DNA from: Simmondsia chinensis
Taxonomy: Eukaryota; Streptophyta; Magnoliopsida; Caryophyllales; Simmondsiaceae
Length of the DNA stretch: 64,000 nucleotides
Assembly: GCA_018398585.1 (NCBI GenBank)
Contig: JAGTTD010000010.1
Location: forward strand, 29,366,638 to 29,430,637
Direction of reading: 5' to 3'
Shown: in pieces, positions 49,944 to 62,349 of the stretch
How the letters are laid out: each line of letters opens with the position of its first letter
Numbering within the stretch: position 1 is the stretch's first letter
The notes under the pieces: generated by a model
What the model was told of the DNA's origin: nothing
The model's input: only the letters and a program-made list of their open reading frames with translations
The model's database searches: none
Position numbers and translations under genes: made by a program

Positions 49944-50164
49944 GAGGGCACCAACACGCCATCACCGGATCCCATTAGAACTCTGAAGTTAAGCGTGCTT
50001 GGGCGAGAGTAGTATCAGGATGGGTGACCTCCTAGGAAGTCCTTACCCTTAGGTTGGGGGCACTGGAAAACAGCCTCTCTTCAGGTTAACACCCTGAAGG
50101 GGGAAGGCTGCGTACATCCGTCCCCCAATGACCCTGCGTAGGCGGGAGCCCTTGAGGCATTGGG
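49944..50164 (+). mobile_element. 5S rRNA-headed SINE-like element with RTE tail
   Basis: 49944-50046 closely matches plant 5S rRNA: accggatcccattagaac, agttaagcgtgcttgggcg and ggatgggtgacctcctagg are all present. About eight bases near the 5' end are missing. The internal RNA polymerase III promoter parts (A box near 49991-50006, intermediate element near 50015, C box near 50017-50039) are preserved. From about 50050 it becomes the 3' module of the RTE LINE (aggttgggggcac, cagcctctcttcagg, gaaggctgcgtacatcc, ggcgggagccc, cattgggtatgtt). A pol III head plus a LINE tail is the layout of a SINE mobilised by that LINE. No clear TSD is seen in the AT-rich flanks. Confidence 0.8.
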
Positions 50165-50639
50165 TATGTTCCTTACTAAAACTAATTTACTAATTTATAA
50201 AGTTACAATAATATGTATAAAAATCTATAAAGGAGGATTAAAGGTGCAAAAATAAAAAGAAAGAAGTGAATGCTCAATAATAAATTTGGAGATTTAAGTT
50301 ATTTCTGGCCCTTGACGCTTTAGAATATTAAAAGACATCTTTTAAGAATACTAGGATTGGAGTTTAGAGAGATTAGAGTGTTAGGGAGGCTTTGTAATAA
50401 TATAAAGAAACACTGAACTTTTTTCAGTACAATGCACGGGTTGTTTATATTTTGTACATTATTTTAAGTTATGTATCAATTTGTAAACTGCATAAATCTG
50501 ATTTGCTATGTATTCTCCATAACTATGTTTGATGTACGTATTTGTTAATCAACTATAGTATAATTATCCTAACTACTAAATACTGCCATTGTTTGAAAAG
50601 TAAGCAACATAATATGGTTATAAGGATGAAAAATAATAT
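50165..50639. other. AT-rich intergenic DNA, no gene seen
   Basis: No feature is recognised. Confidence 0.5.
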
Positions 50640-51180
50640 TTGAAATATATTTTAACTTGGGAAATACTAATTGCTTCTAGAACTGAATTTAGATTTATAT
50701 TTTTATGTTTTCTTTGTTATTCAAAGGATTGATATAATTTTATATACATATTTCGAAGCACTTCAAAGTTATTTATATGTTAATGTTATAAATCCTAATT
50801 TTGTACTATGTATTTTTGGTATATTTTTATTTAAAAATTATGTATTGCTTCTTAAACTGAATTTTAATTTACGTTTTACATTAATTTATTATTCTGTAAT
50901 ATAACTGTTTATTTTGTAAATGAAATATTTGACAATGATATATTAGGTATATATAATTTGTCACACATATTTTGAACAATTTGAACACTATTTTTATAAC
51001 TGTAGTATTTCTGATATATTTTTACTTGAAAAGTATGTATTTTTTCTTAAATTGAATTTCAATTTATATTTTATATTAATTTGTTATTTTGTAATATAAA
51101 GGTTTATTGTGGACCTAAAATATTTGACAATGATAATTTGTTATATATATTTTGAACTATTTGAACGCTATGTTTATACA
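50640..51180. repeat. Degenerate tandem repeat, about 175-195-bp unit
   Basis: Units begin near 50683, 50857 and 51052 with a 'ctgaatttcaatttatattttat' phrase. The later two share 'gtaatataa..gtttatt' and 'aaatatttgacaatgata'. Similar phrases recur at 51780-51990. Confidence 0.65.
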
Positions 51181-51236
51181 ATTATAACTAGTGTGATCCC
51201 ATGCGATGCAAGGAAGGTGCTTCCATTTAAAAAAAA

Positions 51237-51622
51237 TTAAAATAGCATGTTGGATCGGCTTGTATTCATTATTTCAACTTTCAGGCTGAAATTATTATTC
51301 TTAACTTCTTATCAATGTAATACTATATTTTTTAAATCTTGCTTATTTTTGCTTTGATTAACTTAGACTATTTAATATATGGTCCTAGATTTTGAGGATT
51401 AAAGAGGGAAGAGATGCGAGAGTTTTGAAAAAATTAGCGTGTTGGATAGGCTTGTACTCATTGTTTCAGCTTTCAGGCTTAAATTATTATTCTTAACTTC
51501 TTATCAATGTACTACTATGTTTTTTTTAAATCTTGCTTATTTTTACTTTGGTCAATTTAGACTATTTAATGTATGCTCCTAGAATTTGAGGATTAAAAGA
51601 GGGAAGAGATGCGAGAGTTTGG
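51237..51622. repeat. Tandem duplication, about 192-bp unit
   Basis: Two copies contain 'gtgttggataggcttgta', 'ttattcttaacttcttatcaatgta' and 'gggaagagatgcgagagttt'. Confidence 0.85.
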
Positions 51623-52188
51623 GCACTTGACAATAGTGTATTAGAATAGATTATATTTTTTAAAAAGGATATAATTGTAAGATTTATATAATTATATTAT
51701 TTAAAATAATATATTTAGACATAATTTGAGGTCTTTTACTAGTTTTTTATGTAAATGTTAAAATTCAATTAGTACAATAATATTTTTGGTGTATTTAATT
51801 TGGAAATAATTAATTTCTCTTAAAAAGAATTTCAATCCATAATTTTACCTTTATTTCTTTTCAATAGTATTTTAAAGTACTCCAATAGTATTTTTATGGA
51901 AATCTTATGATTCTAATTTTGTACGATAACATGTATGATATATTATTTGGAAAATTAATTCTTTCATAAAAGAATTTAAATGCATACCTTTCATAAATAG
52001 TTTGTTTTTCCCAATTCAGAAGTTATCTGCACAAAATATAAAATAATGATACAGTGAAAGCAAACTTTTATACATATTTTTGATCCACATATGTTCAAAT
52101 TGTCAAAAAATTAAAATATTGTCTTTTATATAAATGTATTGTCTTTATATAAATGTTATTACTCAAATTTTATAAAATAAATAGGTAT
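51623..52188. other. AT-rich DNA bordering the gene array
   Basis: No gene is seen. Similarity with the array units begins at 52189. Confidence 0.5.
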
Positions 52189-53590
52189 GGAAATCACCAA
52201 ATAGAAGGTTATGTCAAACAATATCAACAAAATGATGACTATCCCGATTATACGAACAATTACCTATCAAACACATTGATTTCATCCGACATATCACATA
52301 ATGATGTCATCCATGCAAGTAGTTTCCTCTTCTCAAATTTTCAAACTTTGAATATTGAAAAATCGTACTATAAATATTATAATAATTCTTTTTGGTAACA
52401 TAAAATGGTCCAAATCCCTTCATATTATTCCAAACAAAAGATAACAATCTCCTCCAAAAAGCAGTCATAAACAATGAACTACTTTTGTCAAGCTTGATTA
52501 ATTAGTGTGCATTCAAATAAAATGAATATTGTTGTTATGCAAATAGTTAATGGTGTATGCGGGATTAATGGTGCAGTGACAAACGCGTGATAATAATGTC
52601 ATTAACTTAGAAGGTTCGTCGAAAAAGTACTACAATATCACTCATTTCAAATAAATATATAATATGTTATTATTTAAGTGAAAATAACACTTTCTAGGGT
52701 GACTTTGTACTCACAAAATACAATTGTAAAAGTATTAGTTGTCATTTGACGTGCTTTCTTACGCAACATCTATGTCATATCATTGCTCATTAGTTTCTAT
52801 GAAGCATTATTTCATGTTCAACCAATTAGAAATGCTGAATGAAGAAACAACCGTAGCAGAAAACTTATATGTCCTCTTTATATGGGAGTGGATTAGTCTA
52901 TGTAGATTATGAGTCTTAGTTTATCAATATTAATGGATAATATATTTAATTTATATTTACTATTTTTTTGGATTGTAAAATATTTATCTTATCAGTATCA
53001 GCCACTATTTTCATCTTTTATATTAGAAAGACTTTTGGTTGTTTGTGTGTTAAAGACTTACAGTCAATTTGAATTCATATTATTATAATTATTATTTCAT
53101 TTTTAAACAAACAAAAATTTTAACAGCATTTATTTCTTTATTAACATGTAGAGATGGTGTTATCATTGCTATTGTATATTCTAGTCGTATTTGAAAAGAT
53201 CATATGAACATATGGTTTTTCTTTGTTAGATTGTGTGAATTTTGTTTTATATGCTATTCTCCTTTCGTTTAAATTAAATTTATTATATTATTTTAGTTTA
53301 AGGATGACAACGTACATTGCCTTGCCCAGAAGTTTAGGAAGTTAAAAATAATTATTTCTTCCTAATGAAGTTGTGATCTCCTCTACTGCTCTCACAAAGA
53401 TTATTAAAACTTTTTTACTGCTAGGTTAATGGTTTCAAGCTACATGAATTAAATAGGAAAACACTAACCATTGGAATTATGAACCGGAATTAAGTTACTA
53501 ACAACACATTAAAAAGAAAATGTTATAAGAACAGTAATTAATAATATTAATTGGTGTATGGTCATCCCTCTATAACTCCACGTAGTCCAA

Positions 53591-53598
53591 CTATAAAG
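53591..53598 (+). promoter_or_regulatory. TATA box of gene copy 1
   Basis: CTATAAAG lies 68-75 bp before the ATG. The equivalent is CTATAAAT at 62275-62282 (copy 4) and CCATAAAT near 59774 (copy 3); copy 2 has lost it. Confidence 0.65.
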
Positions 53599-53665
53599 TT
53601 TGTAGTTCAAAATCCAAAATGTCAAATTCTAAGAAAGGAAAGGAAAATATATTGGATACTATAAA

Positions 53666-54070
53666 ATGGCAAAGGCATCGCTATTAATGTTCGTTATGTT
53701 GTTCTGCATTTGCATGTTCTCTCTATTTATCCATTTGAGTTCGGCTCAACTTTCCTCCGCTCCTTCACTGAATTCCTCGGTTGTATGGTCAAAGCAAGAC
53801 ACCAAGAGTTGCTTGAAATCTATCAGAAGTGCACCTGGGTGTTTGATTGAGATCTTGTCCTTCATTGCAAGGCTGAAGTTCGGGACAATTGGTTCCAAAT
53901 GTTGCAAAGCAAAAGTGCGGTGGCAAAAATGTTCAGTAACTTATTATGTCTTTATAGTCAAAAGTTCAATAAATGCGCACATGAATAGTTTTGAAATTTT
54001 AATAAAATATCAAGTTTTTTGTATTTTACTCAACTCGAATAGTTTTTCTCCTATATACTTGAATTATTGA
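53666..54070 (+). pseudogene. ECA1/prolamin-like secreted cysteine-rich protein, copy 1 (deleted end)
   Basis: The open frame has 134 codons. Residues 1-27 form a strongly hydrophobic signal peptide (MAKASLLMFVMLFCICMFSL, cleavage likely at SSA-QL). The mature part has SCLKSIRSAPGCLIEIL and GSKCCKA, the first four cysteines of the six-cysteine prolamin-like (ECA1 gametogenesis-related, EC1/DUF1278-type) pattern. Compared with copies 3 and 4, 74 bp are missing between two GCA triplets just after CCKA. This shifts the frame, removes the NCW and QKC cysteines, and runs the ORF into 3' spacer sequence. Family members are secreted by gametophytic cells and act in gamete interaction; that role is inferred. 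A truncated product is possible but unlikely to fold normally. Confidence 0.8.
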
Positions 54071-55862
54071 TCATCTTTTAATAACCAACTAGGTTGCATC
54101 AATATAGAGAATTTTTGACAACAATGTCGTTTCTCGATATTGTTAAGACCATATATATTTCTATTTAACCATAACAGAAATGCCATAACTCCCTAACTCC
54201 CAAAATGGTCAAGGTCATCCATGTCTTTCAATTTCACATTATAGAATTTTTCTCTCACTTGGACCCTAATCCTAGAATTTTATTTTCCCAGTACAAGTTT
54301 TACCATCTTCTATGTGAGATTTGTATTTATTATGCATGCAACCCATTATTCTTTATGAAAAAGCTTTTCTCAATCACAGTTCTCTTACGGTTGTATAATT
54401 TTTGCCAATTTATTTGAGAGTAAATCACAATGGATGTCAAAATTAAGGGTGAAAAGAACATGTTTTTAACATTTGTACCGTTGGTGAATTAAAAAAAAAA
54501 AAATTTTGTACCATACAAGAATGACTGACATATTTTAAGTCATGGAATGAACCCCATAGCGTTCCACTAATTTTTTAAAATCATCATTACGACCTCAAAT
54601 GATTCTATTCTCCCTTTTGATTTAACAACTTATTATGCGTATGGAAATCACCAAATAGAAGGCTATGTCAACAATAAAAATAAAATGATGATTACCCCAA
54701 TTATACAAGCAATTACCTCTCAATCACATTGATTTCATCCGACATATCACATAATGATGTCATCGATGCAAGTTGAATTTTGGAAAATCGTACTATAAAT
54801 ATTATAATAATTCTTTTTGTTAACATAAAATGTTCCAGGTCCCTTCATTATACTCCAAACAAAAGATAACAGTCTCCTCCAAAAAGAAGTAATCAACAAC
54901 GAACTAATTTTGTCAAGCTTGATTAATTACTGTGCATTCAAATAAAATGAATATTGTTGTTAGGCAAATAATTAATGGTGTATGCAGAATTAATGGTGCA
55001 GTAACAAACGCAGGATAATAATGTCATTAACTTAGATGGTTCATCAAAAAAGTACTATCATATCACTCTTTTCTAATAAATACATAATACGTTATTATTT
55101 GAAGTGAAACATGACCCTCATTAAAGCGACTTTGTACTCACAAATGACAATTGTAAATGTATTAGCTGTTGTTTGACGTACTTTCTTACACAACATCTAT
55201 GTCATATCATGGCTCATTAGTTCTTTTGAAGCATCATTTCTATGTTCAACCAATTAGAAATGCTGAATGAAAAAACAACCTTAGCAGAAAACTTATATGG
55301 CCTCTTTATAAGGGAGTGGATTAGTCTATATATTTTGTGAGTCTTAATGTATTTTGTGAGTCTTAGTTTATCAATATAAATGGATACTATATTTAATTTA
55401 TATTTACTATTGTTTTTTGGATTGTACAATATTAACGTTATTAGTATCAGCCACTATTTTCATCTTTTATATTAGGACGACTTTTGGATGTTTATGTGAC
55501 AAAAATTTTAACATCATATATTTCTTTATTAACATTCAAAGATGGTATTATCATGACTATTGTATATTCTTGTCGTATTTGAAAAGATCATATGTACATA
55601 TGGTTTTTCTTTGTTAGATTGTGAAAATTTTGTTTCTTATGCTATTCTCCATTCTTTTAAATTAAATTTATTACATTGTTTTAGTTTAAGAATGATAACA
55701 CACATTGTCTTACCTAGAAGTTAAGGGAGTTAAAAATAATTATTTCTTCCCAACGAAGTTTTGATCTCCTCTATTGCTAGGTTAATGGTTTTAAGCTATG
55801 TGAATTTAATAGGAAAGCGCAAGCAATTGGAACTATGAACCGGAATTAAGTTACTAACAACA

Positions 55863-57099
55863 GTTTTTTTTTTTTTTTTTTTTGATAATTGACCCATCGT
55901 GGGATTTTATTAAAAAGAAAGAAAGGTACAATTTACACTCCGATCAAGAGATTCAAAACAATAAACGATCCCGACACATAACACGAAAAAACACCCAAAC
56001 ATCCCAAACCAAAACACACATAACACCCAAAAACACCAACAGCACACCAACAAAACACACAAAAACATCAACAAAACGCCAGAAAAACATCCCAAAACAC
56101 CTAAAAACACGAAAGTGCAAACAATCTCAAGACTAAGAAGGAAAAAAAAGATACCAATCAAATCCAAGCGGAGACCTCAACCCAATCTAGTCCATTCTAA
56201 CGGGATCTTTTATAGGGAAGAGCACCGCACGGCCGCGGATGCTGAGAAGGCGATCAGTGGCAAGGGGGCAACCGGAGGCATGATCAAGCAACAAATATGC
56301 AAGGACCCAAGGCAAGAGGATCAAGGGGGACAAGACCTCGTCGGCAGAGACACACCCAGAAGCACTACCAAACCAACACCAAATCGAAGAGGCCCCACCT
56401 CCAATACCCAACACCTAAGTAACACCAAGCCTATGACCCGAAGTCCAGACAACACCAACCTGGATTCACGAACCCAGACCCCAAACCACGAAAAACCATC
56501 ATCAATCGCGACCAGAAACGAAGAGGCAACAGACAGGGAAGCAACATTAGAAATGGGCAAGGAAACAAAATGGAAACCCGAACCTGACTCCAAAGCTCAG
56601 CAATCCATCTCCTGAGAAGGACCACAACAGATGGGAGAATGGAAAGCATTACCCAAAACAAATGTGGTCCCGAGTGGGTCGAAGAGAAACCCAAAGAGAG
56701 TGAAGACTCAAGAATCGGGCCTTGTCTCATCCCACAAACATCAATGTATGAACGCTTCCGAGACCTCAAGGCAAAGCGTCAGCGGGGAAAGCCGGCGGGG
56801 TAGGAAGTAGAGCGGCGACGAAGCAGGGACTCGGGGGAGGAGAGTTAAGCAACTAGGAGGCACGACAGTGAAGGTCCGCTGTGAAAGGACACGGCGTGAG
56901 CACGAGTGAGAGCCCTCACATGACACGGTCCATCACCCAAATCACAATACCCGACCCAACACTCAACACTCAAACCCAGACCCCACAACAATCGAACAAC
57001 CCCCGCCAAGCACGACCGGTGTTGCCGCCGAAGAGCTCACCAACGACGGGCCTGAAAAAAGTGGAAGAAACCGCCGGCAGAAGCAACAGGCCGCAAGCG

Positions 57100-57134
<35 letters not shown>

Positions 57135-57211
57135 CGGGCAATTTAGGGCAAAGGTTCGAAGGAAGGGGAGATGTTTGTCAGGGGGTGGGTGTTTTGCCTT
57201 TTGTCAGAGCC
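55863..57211 (-). mobile_element. ORF-less 1.35-kb retroposon in the promoter of copy 2
   Basis: Flanked by the 9-bp duplication CTAACAACA (55854-55862 and 57212-57220). On the minus strand it starts with a GC-rich leader, including a 34-base C/G run (57100-57133), and ends with 'aataaaatcccacgatgggtc' and a 20-base A tail (T run 55864-55883). No long frame with known motifs is seen. The layout suits a LINE-mobilised non-autonomous element or an internally deleted LINE keeping only leader and 3' end. Confidence 0.75.
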
Positions 57212-57310
57212 CTAACAACACGTTAAAAACAAAACATTACAATTTTGCAGTTCAAAATCCACAAAGTCATATTCTAAGAAAGGATAGGAAAATATACAGG
57301 ATATTATAAA

Positions 57311-57673
57311 ATGGCAAAGCCATCGCTATTGATGTTCGTTTTGTTGTTTTTCATTTGCATGTTCCCTCTGTTTATCCATTTAAGTTTAGAACAACTTTCC
57401 TCCACTTTTTCACCAAATTCCCCGGTTGTATGCTCAAAGCAAGACACCGAAAGTTGCTTGAAATCTATCAGAAGCGCACGTGGGTGTTTGATTGAGATCT
57501 TGTACTTGATTGAGGTCTTGTCCTTCATCTCGAGGCCGAAGTTCGAAATAATCGGTTCCAAATGTTGATAAGAAATCAGGGAAACCAATGACAACTATTG
57601 GAATACAATGTTCCCTATCAATCTCCCCGTTGGTTATTTCCTAAGGCAAAAGTGCGGTGGCAAAAATGTTTAG
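57311..57673 (+). pseudogene. ECA1/prolamin-like protein, copy 2 (nonsense, no TATA box)
   Basis: The frame starts like copy 1 (MAKPSLLMFVLLFFICMF, signal peptide) and keeps SCLKSIRSARGCLIEIL. An 18-bp in-frame insertion duplicates LIE(I/V)L. TGA at 57566 replaces the second cysteine of the CC pair, and TAA follows at once. Beyond it the frame would continue to 57673 with NYWNTMFPIN-like and FLRQKCGGKNV, where the fifth cysteine has become tyrosine. The promoter is also damaged: about 80 bp including the TATA box are missing and a 1349-bp retroposon lies about 90 bp before the ATG. Confidence 0.8.
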
Positions 57674-59762
57674 CAACTTATTATGTCTTTATAGTCAAAA
57701 AGTTTAATAAGTGTGCACATGTATTGTAATGAAGTTTAAATAAAACATAAAGTTTTTCGTATTTTTCTCAATTCGAATAGTTTTTCTCCTACGTACTAGA
57801 TGTGTTGATCATCTTTTAGTAACTGGTTAGTCTGCATCAACATAGAGAACATTTGACAACACTATCGTTTCTAGATCTTGTTAAGCCCATATATATTTCT
57901 GTTTAACCACAACTGAAATGTCATAACTCGATAGCTCCCAAAATGGTCAAGGTCATACATGTCTTTCTATTTCACATTAGAGAGTTTTCCACTAGCTTGG
58001 ACCCTAAGTGCAAAAATTTATCTCCCAGTAAAAGGTTTACCATCTGCCATGTGAAATTGGTGCTTATTATGCAAGCAACCCATTATTCATTACGAGAAAG
58101 CTTTTCTCAATTGCGGTTCTCTAGTGGTTGTATAAATCTTGCCAATTTATTTTAGAGTAAATCCCAATGGATGTAAAAATTAATGGCGAAAAGAACATGT
58201 TTTTAACATTTCTACCCCTGGGGAATTAAAAAAAAAACTTTTGTACCGTACAAGAATCCCTGACTTTTTTAAGTCATTGAAAGAACTCTATAGTGTTCCA
58301 TTAATTTTTTAATAATCATCATTACAGCCTCAAATGATTTTGTTTTGCCTTTTGATAGAACAATTTATTATTCCAACGGAAATCACCAAATTGAAGGCCA
58401 TGTCAAACAGTAACAATAAAGTGATGATTACCCCGATTATACGAGCAATTACCTACACATTGATTTCATCCAACATATCACATAATGATGTCATCCATGC
58501 AAGGAGTTACCTCTTCTTCCATTTCCAAACTACTCGAATTTAAAAAATTATACCATAAATATTATAATAATTCTTTTCGTTAACATAAAAGGGTCCAAGT
58601 GTCTTCATTATATTCCAAACAAAAGATAATAATCTCCTCCAAAAAGCAGCCGTCAACAATGAACTACTTTTGTCAAGCTTAATTAATTAGTGTGCATTCA
58701 AATAAAATGAATATTGTTGTTACGCAAATTGTTAATGGTGTATGCAGGATTAATGGTGCAGTAACAAACGCAAGATAATAATGTCATTAACTTAGAAGGT
58801 TTGTTGAAAAAGTACTACAATATCACTCTTTTCTAATAAATATATAATATGTTATTATTTGAAGTGAAAAATTACACTTATTAAGGCGACTTTGTACTCA
58901 CAAAACACAATTGTAAAAGTATTAGCTGTTACTTGATGTACTTTCTTACACAAAATCTATGTCATATCATTGCTCATTAGTTTCTATGAAGCATCATTTC
59001 AGGTTAAACCAATTAGAAATGCTAACTGAAAAAATAACTTTAGCTGAAAACTTATATGTCCTCTTTATATGGGAGAGGATTAGTCTATGTATATTGTGAG
59101 TCTTAGTTTATCAATATTAATGGATACTGCATTTAATTTATATTTTCCATTGCTTTTTGGAATGAAAAATATTTAATTTGTTAGTATTAGCCACTATTTC
59201 CATCTCTTATATTAGAACAACTTTTTGTTGTTTATGTGATAAAGATTGACAAAGAATTTGAACTCATGTTATTATTCTTTCATTTTTAAACAAACAAAAA
59301 TTTCGACATCATATATTTCTTTATTAAAATTCAGAGACTGTGTTATAACTGCTATTCTATGTTCTTGTCGTATTTGAAAAGATCATATATACACATGATT
59401 TTTCTTTATCATATTGTGAGAATTTTATTTCGTATGCTATTCTCCTTTCTTTTAAATTAAATTTATTATGTTGTTTCAGTTTAAGGACGATGACATGCAT
59501 CGTCTTACCTAGAAGTTTAGGAAGTTAATAATAATTATTTCTTCCCAACGAAGTTATGATATCCTCTATTACTCTCACAATGACTATTAAAACTTTTTTA
59601 TTGCCTGGTTAATTGTTTCAAGCTATGTGAATTTAATAGGAAATCGCTAACCAATGGAACTATGAATCGGAATTAAGTTACTAACTGCACGTTAAAAAGA
59701 AAATGTTTTAAGAACAACAATTAATAATATTAATAGGTGTACGTTCATCCCTCCATAGCTCC

Positions 59763-60197
59763 ATGTTGTCCTACCATAAATTTTGTAGTTCCAAATCCAT
59801 AATGTCATATTCTAAGAAAGGATTAGAAAATATATTGGATATTATAAAATGGCAAAAGGCATCGCTATTAATGTTCGTTATGTTGTTCTTCATTTGCATG
59901 TTCTCTCTATTTATCCATTTGAGTTCATCTCAACTTTCCTCCGCTCCTTCACCGAATTCCCAGGTTGCATGGTCAAAACAAGACACCAAAAGTTCCTTGA
60001 AATCTATCAGAAGCGCACCCGGGTGTTTGATTGAGATCTTGTCCTTCATCGCGAGGTTGAATTTCAGGACAATTGGTTCCAAAGGTTGCAAAGCAATCAG
60101 AGAAACCAATGACAACTGTTGGAATACAATGTTCCCTATCAACCTCTTTGTTAGTTATTTTTTAAGGCAAAAGTGCGGTGGAAAAAATGTCAAGTAA
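59763..60197 (+). CDS. ECA1/prolamin-like protein, copy 3 (longest frame, altered start)
   Basis: An extra A after ATGGCAAAA (59849) puts the usual start out of frame. The protein frame is open from an upstream ATG at 59763, giving 144 codons with 34 extra residues before the signal peptide (LLMFVMLFFICMFSLFIH). The C-terminus is complete: CKAIRETNDNCWNTMFPIN and FLRQKCGGKNV. Two conserved cysteines are lost, SSLKSIRS for SCLKSIRS and GSKGCKA for GSKCCKA, so at least one disulfide cannot form. The TATA box is weakened to CCATAAAT. Probably non-functional, though it is the only copy with an unbroken full-length domain frame. Confidence 0.6.
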   Translation: MLSYHKFCSSKSIMSYSKKGLENILDIIKWQKASLLMFVMLFFICMFSLFIHLSSSQLSSAPSPNSQVAWSKQDTKSSLKSIRSAPGCLIEILSFIARLNFRTIGSKGCKAIRETNDNCWNTMFPINLFVSYFLRQKCGGKNVK

Positions 60198-62274
60198 CTT
60201 ATTATGTATTTATAGTGAAAAAGTTCAATAAGTGTACACATGAATTGTATTAAAATGTTAATAAAACATCAAGTTTTTGGTATTTTACTCAATTTGAATA
60301 GTTTTTCTCCTACATACTTGAATTATTGATCATTTTGTAATAACTGACTAGATTACATCAATATAGAGAATTTTTGACAACATTGTCGGTTCTAGATATT
60401 GTAAAGACCATATATATTTCTGTTTAACCACAACAAAAATGCCATAACTTGCTAACACCCAAAGCGGTCAAGGTCCTCCATGTTTTTCAATTTCACATTA
60501 TAGAATTTTCCACTCGCTTCGGCCATAATCCTAGAATTGTATCTTCCCAGTACAAGGTTTTCCATCTTCAATGGGAGATTTGTATTTATTATGCATGCAA
60601 CCATTTATTCTTTTTGAAAAAGCTTTTTTCAATCGTAGTTCTCTAGTGATTGTATAATTCTTGCCAATTTATTTTGGAGTAAATCACAAAGGATGTCAAA
60701 ATTGAGGGTGAAAAGAACATGTTTTTAATGTTTGTACTGTTGGTGGATAAAAAAAAAACTTTTCTACCAACAAGAACAACTGACTTTTTTTAAGTGATGG
60801 AATGGAACCTATAGCGTTCCACTAATTTTTTAAAATTCGCCATTACGACCTCAAATGATTATGTTCTCCCTTTTGATTTAACAACTTATTATGCATATAG
60901 AAATAACCAAATAGAAGGCTATGTCCAACAATAACAATAAAATCATGATTACCCCGATTATATGAGAAATTACCTATCAAACACAATTATTTCATCCGAC
61001 ATATCACATAACGATGTCATCTATGCATGTAGTTTCCTCTTCTCCCATTTCCAAACTACTTGAATTTTGGAAAATCGTACTATTCTTTTTGTTAACACAA
61101 AATGTTCCATGTCCCTTCATTATACTCAAAACAAAAGAAAACAATCTCCTCCAAAAAGCAGTCATCAACAATGAACTACTTTCCTCAAGCATGATTCATT
61201 AGTGCGCATTCAAATAAAATGAAAAGTGTTGTTCGGCAAATAGTTAATGGTGCATGCGGTATTAATGGTGCAGTAAAAAATGTAGGATAATAATGTTATT
61301 AACTTAGATGGTTAGCCGAAAAAGTACTACAATATCACTCTTTTCTAATAAATATATAACACTTTAATATTTGAAGTGAAAAATAACCCTCACTATGGCG
61401 ACTTTGTACTCACAAATCACAAATGTAAAAGTATTAGCTGTTACTTGATGCACTTTCGTACACAGCATCTATGTCATATCATTGCTCATTCGTTTCGATG
61501 AAGCATCATTTCATATTCAACCAATTAGAAATGTTGAATGAAAAAAAAAAAAAAAAAAACCTTAGCAGAAAACTTTTCTGTCCTCTTTATATGGGAGTGG
61601 ATTAGTCCATGTATTTTGTGAGTCCTACTATATTTAATTTATATTTCCTATTATTTTTTGTGTTGTAAAATATGCAATTTATCACTATTAGCCACTATTT
61701 CCATCTCTAATTTTCAAACGACATTTTGTTGTTTATGTGATAAAGACTAACAAACAATTCGAGCTCGTGTTATTATTCGTTCATTTTTAAACAAACAAAA
61801 ATTTTAATATTATATATTTCTTTATTAACTTTCAGAGACAGTGTTATCACTACTATTGTATATTCTTGTCATGTTTCAAAAGATCATATGTACTTATGGT
61901 TTTTCTTTTTTAAATTGTGAGAATTTTATTTCTTATGCTATTCTCCTTTCTTTTAAATTAAATTAATTATATTGTTTTAGTTTAAGGACGATAACATGCA
62001 TTGTCTTACCTAGAAGTTTAGGAAGTTAATAATAATTATTTCTTCCCACCGAAGTTATGATCTCCTTTATCGCTCTCGCAAAGATTATTAATACCTTTTT
62101 ACTACTAGGTTAATGGTTTCAAGCTATGTGAATTTAATAGGAAAGAGCTAACCATTGGAGCTATGAACCGGAATTAAATTACTAATGGCACGTTAAAAAC
62201 AAAATGTTATAAGAACAATAATTAATAGTTTTAATTGGTGTACGTTCATCCCTCTATAACTCCACGTAGTCCCA

Positions 62275-62282
62275 CTATAAAT
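62275..62282 (+). promoter_or_regulatory. TATA box of gene copy 4
   Basis: CTATAAAT about 70 bp before the ATG, in the same place as in copy 1. Confidence 0.65.
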
Positions 62283-62349
62283 TTCGTAGTTCAAAATCCA
62301 CAATGTCATATTCTAAGAAAGGATAGGAAACTATATAGAATATTATAAA

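Noticed and set aside
49944..50046. Functional 5S rRNA gene
   Set aside because: The 5' end is shortened and the 3' end runs into a LINE tail with no terminator T run, so it is a SINE head.
54205..54417. Small ORF starting MVKVIHVF, similar at 57943 and 60449
   Set aside because: The start codon and frame are not kept in all units (copies 3 and 4 differ) and the C-terminal halves diverge; it is conserved spacer DNA, not a second gene.
56115..57309. Long plus-strand ORFs in the 1.35-kb retroposon
   Set aside because: They run antisense to the element's A tail, are of low complexity, and include translation of the C run.
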